Below, one piece after another: positions 60,493-64,000 of a stretch of 64,000 bases of DNA. The stretch is from positions 558,001 to 622,000 of the forward strand of contig NZ_CP076457.1 in the NCBI RefSeq assembly GCF_018866325.1, in the 5' to 3' direction. How positions within the stretch are numbered: position 1 is the stretch's first letter; every line of letters starts with the position of its first letter. Under the pieces are notes generated by a model that saw only the letters and a list, made by a program, of their open reading frames with translations, was not told the origin of the DNA and did not search any database. The position numbers and the translations under genes were made by a program. The stretch is from Streptomyces sp. YPW6. GTDB lineage: Bacteria; Actinomycetota; Actinomycetes; Streptomycetales; Streptomycetaceae.

Positions 60493-62559
60493 TCAGCCGG
60501 TGATCGTGGCGGGGTCGCTCACCCCGGCGGCCCCCGTTTCGACGTGGCCGGCGAACCGGCGCAGGAATCCGGAATCACCCTCGGAGGTGACGGACACGTC
60601 GTACCAGCGCTTGCCCTCCCGCAGGTCGATCGTGCGCGACACCGTGGCGCCGGGCCGGAGCGTCACCGTCTGCTCCGCTCCCCCGTAGGCGGCCGCGTTG
60701 GCGAGCGTGAGCCGGACCTCGGTGTCGCCGGGGTTGGTGAGGGTCAGGTCGAGGTTGCCGCTCCCGTCGTTGTGCCGGACGGTGACCTCCGGGCCGGCGG
60801 TCGAACCCGGGCTCCGATACGTACGGAGGAAACCGGCCGGACCGTGGACGGTGAGGTCGTGGGCGCCCCCGGAGTACGCCGAGTTCCAGGAGTCGGCGAG
60901 CGTCCTGCCCGCCTCGACGGTGTACGTCCACGGGACGTCGGTCCGGTTGCCGGAGGTGACGTAGAACTGCGCACCGGCCGCCGTACCGGGGCTGAAGGTG
61001 AGCGTGATCTTTCCGGTGCCCGGGTCGACGGCTCCGTCCACGTACGGGGCGTACGGAAGCGGCCGGGTGGGCCGGCTGCCCGCTTCCTGCTTCGGCATCG
61101 AGCCGACGGCGGGCGGGGTGGGCCGGTAGTCCGGGTGCCGTTCGCGGTCCGGCGGCTCGTAGGCGGCGGTGTCCGGCAGGTCGCCGGGGGCCGGCTCGGT
61201 CCGGGCGAAGTCGAAGGCGGAGGTCAGATCGCCGCAGACGGCACGCCGCCACGGTGAGATGTTCGGCTCGCGCACGCCGAAGCGCTCCTCCATGAACCGG
61301 AGCACCGAGGTGTGGTCGAACGTCTCGGAGCAGACGTAACCTCCGGTGCTCCAGGGTGAGACGACCAGCATCGGAACGCGCGGCCCGAGGCCGTAGACGC
61401 CAGGGCCGTACGAGGAGCCGCCCGCATACACCTCGGTGGAGGTGTCGGCCGTGGACAGGCCCTCGCTCGCGGAGACCGGCGGGTAGGGCGGCACGACGTG
61501 GTCGAAGAATCCGTCGTTCTCGTCGTAGGTGATGAACAGGGCGGTGCGGCTCCACACCTCGGGGTCGGACGTCAGCGCGTCCAGGAGCCGGGCGATGTAC
61601 CAGGCACCGTAGTTCGAGGGGAAGTTGGAGTGCTCGGTGAAGGCTTCCGGGGCGGCGACCCAGGAGATCCGGGGCAGCGTGCCGTTGCGCACGTCGGCGG
61701 CGATCCCGTCGAAGTAGTCGTCGCCGGCGGACACGTTCGTACCGGTACGCGCCTTGTCGTAGAGCGGGTTACCGGGCTTGGCCTTGCGGTACTTGTCGAA
61801 GTACAGCAGCGAGTTGTCGCCGTAGTTGCCCCGGTAGGCGTCGTCGATCCAGCCCCAGCCGCCGGGGCCGTCCAGACCGTCGCCGATGTCCTGGTAGATC
61901 TTCCAGGAGATCCCGGCCTTCTCCAGCCGCTCGGGGTACGTGGTCCAGCGGTATCCCCGCTCCTCGTTGCCGAGGACGGGCCCGCCGCCGGTGCCGTCGT
62001 TGCCGGTGTGCCCGGACCAGAGGTAGTAGCGGTTGGGGTCGGTGGCCCCGATGAACGAGCAGTGGTAGGCGTCGCAGACGGTGAAGCGGTCGGCCAGCGC
62101 GTAGTGGAAGGGGATGTCCTCCCGGGTCAGATAGGCCATGGTCGTCGGCGTCTTGGCCGGGATCCAGCGGTCGTAGCGCCCGTCGTTGTACGCCTGGTGG
62201 CCGCCCGCCCAGTCGTGGTTGAGCCCCTGGAGGAACTGCATGCCCAGGTCGTCGGCGGTCGGGTGGAACGGCAGGGTCTCCTTGCCCGCCGCGTCGGCCT
62301 GATGCCACACGGACTTTCCGCTGGGCAGCGTCACGGGCCGCGGGTCGCCGAACCCCCGCACGCCGTTCAGCGCGCCGAAGTAGTGGTCGAAGGAACGGTT
62401 CTCCTGCATCAGGACGACGATGTGCTCGACATCCTCGATCGTCCCGGAGCCTCGGTGGGCGGGGATGGCCGCGGCGCGGTCGATGCTGCCGGACAGCGCG
62501 GTGAATCCCGCCGTCGCACCGGCTATCTGGAAGAAGCGGCGCCGATTCAGATCTGCCAT
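60493..62559 (-). CDS. Phosphocholine-specific phospholipase C, Tat-exported
   Basis: This is a 688-residue secreted phosphoesterase. The Tat signal NRRRFFQIAG is at residues 5-14. The catalytic domain opens VEHIVVLMQENRSFDHYFGALNGVRGFGDP (about 44-73), the phosphoesterase/PLC family signature with the nucleophile-region Glu-Asn, and includes PRISWVAAPEAFTEHSNFP and FITYDENDGFFDHVVPP. Two C-terminal beta-sandwich DUF756 domains follow (about 500-590 and 595-680), as in bacterial non-haemolytic PLCs and acid phosphatases. It would release phosphocholine from phosphatidylcholine or sphingomyelin outside the cell; such genes are often phosphate-regulated. Confidence 0.95.
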   Translation of the reverse strand: MADLNRRRFFQIAGATAGFTALSGSIDRAAAIPAHRGSGTIEDVEHIVVLMQENRSFDHYFGALNGVRGFGDPRPVTLPSGKSVWHQADAAGKETLPFHPTADDLGMQFLQGLNHDWAGGHQAYNDGRYDRWIPAKTPTTMAYLTREDIPFHYALADRFTVCDAYHCSFIGATDPNRYYLWSGHTGNDGTGGGPVLGNEERGYRWTTYPERLEKAGISWKIYQDIGDGLDGPGGWGWIDDAYRGNYGDNSLLYFDKYRKAKPGNPLYDKARTGTNVSAGDDYFDGIAADVRNGTLPRISWVAAPEAFTEHSNFPSNYGAWYIARLLDALTSDPEVWSRTALFITYDENDGFFDHVVPPYPPVSASEGLSTADTSTEVYAGGSSYGPGVYGLGPRVPMLVVSPWSTGGYVCSETFDHTSVLRFMEERFGVREPNISPWRRAVCGDLTSAFDFARTEPAPGDLPDTAAYEPPDRERHPDYRPTPPAVGSMPKQEAGSRPTRPLPYAPYVDGAVDPGTGKITLTFSPGTAAGAQFYVTSGNRTDVPWTYTVEAGRTLADSWNSAYSGGAHDLTVHGPAGFLRTYRSPGSTAGPEVTVRHNDGSGNLDLTLTNPGDTEVRLTLANAAAYGGAEQTVTLRPGATVSRTIDLREGKRWYDVSVTSEGDSGFLRRFAGHVETGAAGVSDPATITG

Positions 62560-62706
62560 GAGTGAGGGGCCTCTGGGAATGTGGGGAACGGATGGAATCG
62601 TGGGGAACAGAAGCGAACAGGATGCTCCAGGAGAATCAAACAGAACGGAAGGGCTCGTGACACATCGGTGAACGACGGCGGTACGCCCGGCACGCGTGAG
62701 ACCGGG

Positions 62707-63213
62707 TCACGGCAACGAGCGTGTGAGCCAGGCCACTTCGCCGTTCTCCTCCACGGAGACGCGATCCCTCGCGAATCCGAGCTTCTCCAGCACCCGGAGC
62801 GAGGGCGCGTTCCCTGTGCCGACGGTCGACCAGAGCCGCGTGCGCCCGGTGGCCGCGGCGGCTTCGAGTACGGCGCCGGCCGCCTCGGTGGCGTATCCGC
62901 GCCCGTGCGCATGTCGGAACAGCTCGTACGCGATCTCGGGCTCCTCCAGGGTGGTGCGGCCGATGATCAGCCCGCAGTAGCCGATGAAGTCGCCTTCCGC
63001 GCGCCGCTGGACGGGCAGCAGAGCGATCCCGGTGGTCTCCGTCGCCGTGAGGAACTCCGCGATGGATGTCCGGATGCGATCCTCCGGAGGTCTTCCGTTG
63101 CCGCGTTCGGCGAGGAGGTCGCAGAACGCGGCGGCGTCGGACGGGGCCCACGGCCGGAGTATCAGGCGCTCGGTCGTGAGGTGGAACGGCATGGTCGCGT
63201 ACGTGGCGGGCAT
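62707..63213 (-). CDS. GNAT-family N-acetyltransferase (RimJ/RimL type)
   Basis: This 168-residue acetyltransferase has the N-terminal TTERLILRPWAPSDAAAFCDLL typical of the RimJ/RimL branch, the beta-bulge strand PEIAYELF, the acetyl-CoA loop HAHGRGYATEAAGAVLEAA (about residues 105-125) and the C-terminal NAPSLRVLEKLGF. Substrates in this branch are protein N-termini or small amines. ATG 63213 lies about six bases after CAGAGT, consistent with a leaderless message; ATG 63192 is an alternative. Confidence 0.9.
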   Translation of the reverse strand: MPATYATMPFHLTTERLILRPWAPSDAAAFCDLLAERGNGRPPEDRIRTSIAEFLTATETTGIALLPVQRRAEGDFIGYCGLIIGRTTLEEPEIAYELFRHAHGRGYATEAAGAVLEAAAATGRTRLWSTVGTGNAPSLRVLEKLGFARDRVSVEENGEVAWLTRSLP

Positions 63214-63244
63214 GGGTCCACTCTGACCGATGGGCTCGTCACGC

Positions 63245-63919
63245 CTACGACCGGTGCCCCGGTACGAGCAACTCCCGCAGGAGTGAGACGAGGAGAGCGG
63301 GCCGCCCCACGAACGGGGAGTGGCCCGTCGCCCACTCGCGCACCTCGGTGCAGCGCGAGCCCATCGTCCGCTGCAGGGCGGGGTCGACGGCCCGGTCCTG
63401 TGCGCAGACGACGTAGGTGGAGGGGGTGTCCTTCCAGCTGTGGTGCGCCGGAACTCCCCGCCCGCAGCCGGAGGCCTGGGGACGCAAAAGGCCGACCGCC
63501 CGGCCCGCGAGCGGGCCGGGGCAGTCGTGGTGCAGGACGTCGGCGGCACGATCGGGACGCAGGCTGGTCGATCCGTCGGGCTCGGGCCTGATCGCGTCCC
63601 GGAGTTCCGCGGACGCCCCGCCGAGAGCGGCCGCGCTCTCCCCGGCGTCCGGGACGAAGGACGCCAGATGGACCAGATGCCGCGCTCCGCGTACTCCGGT
63701 GATCACGGACCCGCCGTAGGAGTGTCCGAGCAGCAGGGGAGGTTCCTCCAGCGAGTCGACGGCGGCCTGGACCGCCTCGGTGTCGGCAGCCAGCGAACCG
63801 CGGTGGAGCTCGGGGGCGACGGCTCCGAGCCCCGAGGCCCGGAGGCGGTGCGCGACCGCGTCGAAATGCTCGGGGCGGTGGTACAGGCCGTGCACGAGCA
63901 CGACGGTCGGCCCTTTCAT
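63245..63919 (-). CDS. Alpha/beta hydrolase
   Basis: This 224-residue hydrolase has the oxyanion-hole segment VVLVHGLYHRPEHFD at residues 6-20, the nucleophile elbow GHSYGGS (Ser near residue 67), the acid-bearing strand YVVCAQDRAVDP near 170 and the catalytic His in TGHSPFVGRPALL near 200. It belongs to the Abhydrolase_6/EstC-like group and is probably a small-molecule esterase or lactonase. It lies 31 bases upstream of the GNAT gene on the same strand, so the two may be co-transcribed. The upstream promoter region runs to the end of the window. Confidence 0.9.
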   Translation of the reverse strand: MKGPTVVLVHGLYHRPEHFDAVAHRLRASGLGAVAPELHRGSLAADTEAVQAAVDSLEEPPLLLGHSYGGSVITGVRGARHLVHLASFVPDAGESAAALGGASAELRDAIRPEPDGSTSLRPDRAADVLHHDCPGPLAGRAVGLLRPQASGCGRGVPAHHSWKDTPSTYVVCAQDRAVDPALQRTMGSRCTEVREWATGHSPFVGRPALLVSLLRELLVPGHRS

Positions 63920-64000
63920 CCGCGTCCTCCGGTCGGTTGTCGACTGGTCGCTCTTCTCGGCCGGCCACCGTCAGTATCCCTCGCCACGGGCATCACGATC

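Overview
The base composition (roughly 70% G+C), frequent GTG/TTG starts, several probably leaderless genes and the gene families present all point to a Streptomyces or close actinomycete chromosome. The window is mostly accessory or regulatory sequence; one tRNA-Pro gene is the only RNA gene I could find.

Layout. 1-6.7 kb: the upstream end of a polyketide pathway on the minus strand, with a membrane fatty-acid-hydroxylase-type enzyme followed by a large type I PKS (KS-AT-DH-KR-ACP, then the start of an NRPS-like condensation domain) that runs off the window. 7.4-27 kb: ordinary Streptomyces accessory and stress genes. These include a cysteine-desulfurase-like PLP enzyme, a MerR/B12 photoreceptor-type regulator, DUF4383 and DUF1206 membrane proteins, a fasciclin protein, a MarR-MMPL pair with an inverted-repeat operator, a frameshifted DoxX gene, a dienoyl-CoA-reductase/PadR pair, DMT and PAP2 membrane proteins divergent from a TetR gene with three operator copies, an SDR, an SPFH/NAD-kinase-like pair, a Nudix hydrolase and SHOCT proteins. 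This block ends in what looks like a truncated secreted-protease gene capped by a hairpin.

27.5-52.6 kb is the unusual part, lying between that truncated gene and tRNA-Pro(GGG). The first half (27.5-35.9 kb, plus strand) has an ABC exporter, a PCMT-like 'FxLD-system' methyltransferase, and three consecutive multidomain genes holding six Nudix domains, the last fused to a P-loop kinase, a VanX-type dipeptidase and an ASCH domain. A decayed methyltransferase and a lipoprotein follow. The second half (37.2-52.6 kb) looks like a compact biosynthetic cluster. It has dedicated aspartokinase and aspartate-semialdehyde dehydrogenase genes, two regulators, an aldehyde dehydrogenase and an iron-type alcohol dehydrogenase. 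Divergent from these are an MFS exporter and an ATP-grasp ligase. Facing these is a minus-strand operon: an M29-type metalloenzyme, an 18-codon peptide gene with a near-perfect ribosome binding site and a strong hairpin just after it, a second M29-like protein that has lost its metal ligands, a haem-oxygenase-like diiron oxidase, an unknown protein and a DUF2817 carboxypeptidase-like protein. I infer a peptide-scaffolded or peptide-derived small-molecule pathway that may draw on aspartate semialdehyde; this is the best candidate for an undescribed system.

53-64 kb returns to common chromosomal genes: tRNA-Pro, a large AAA/TPR regulator, DUF309, DUF2264 and DUF2510 proteins, a Tat-exported phospholipase C, a GNAT acetyltransferase and an alpha/beta hydrolase. 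Several intergenic regions and protein tails contain G+C-rich tandem repeats.
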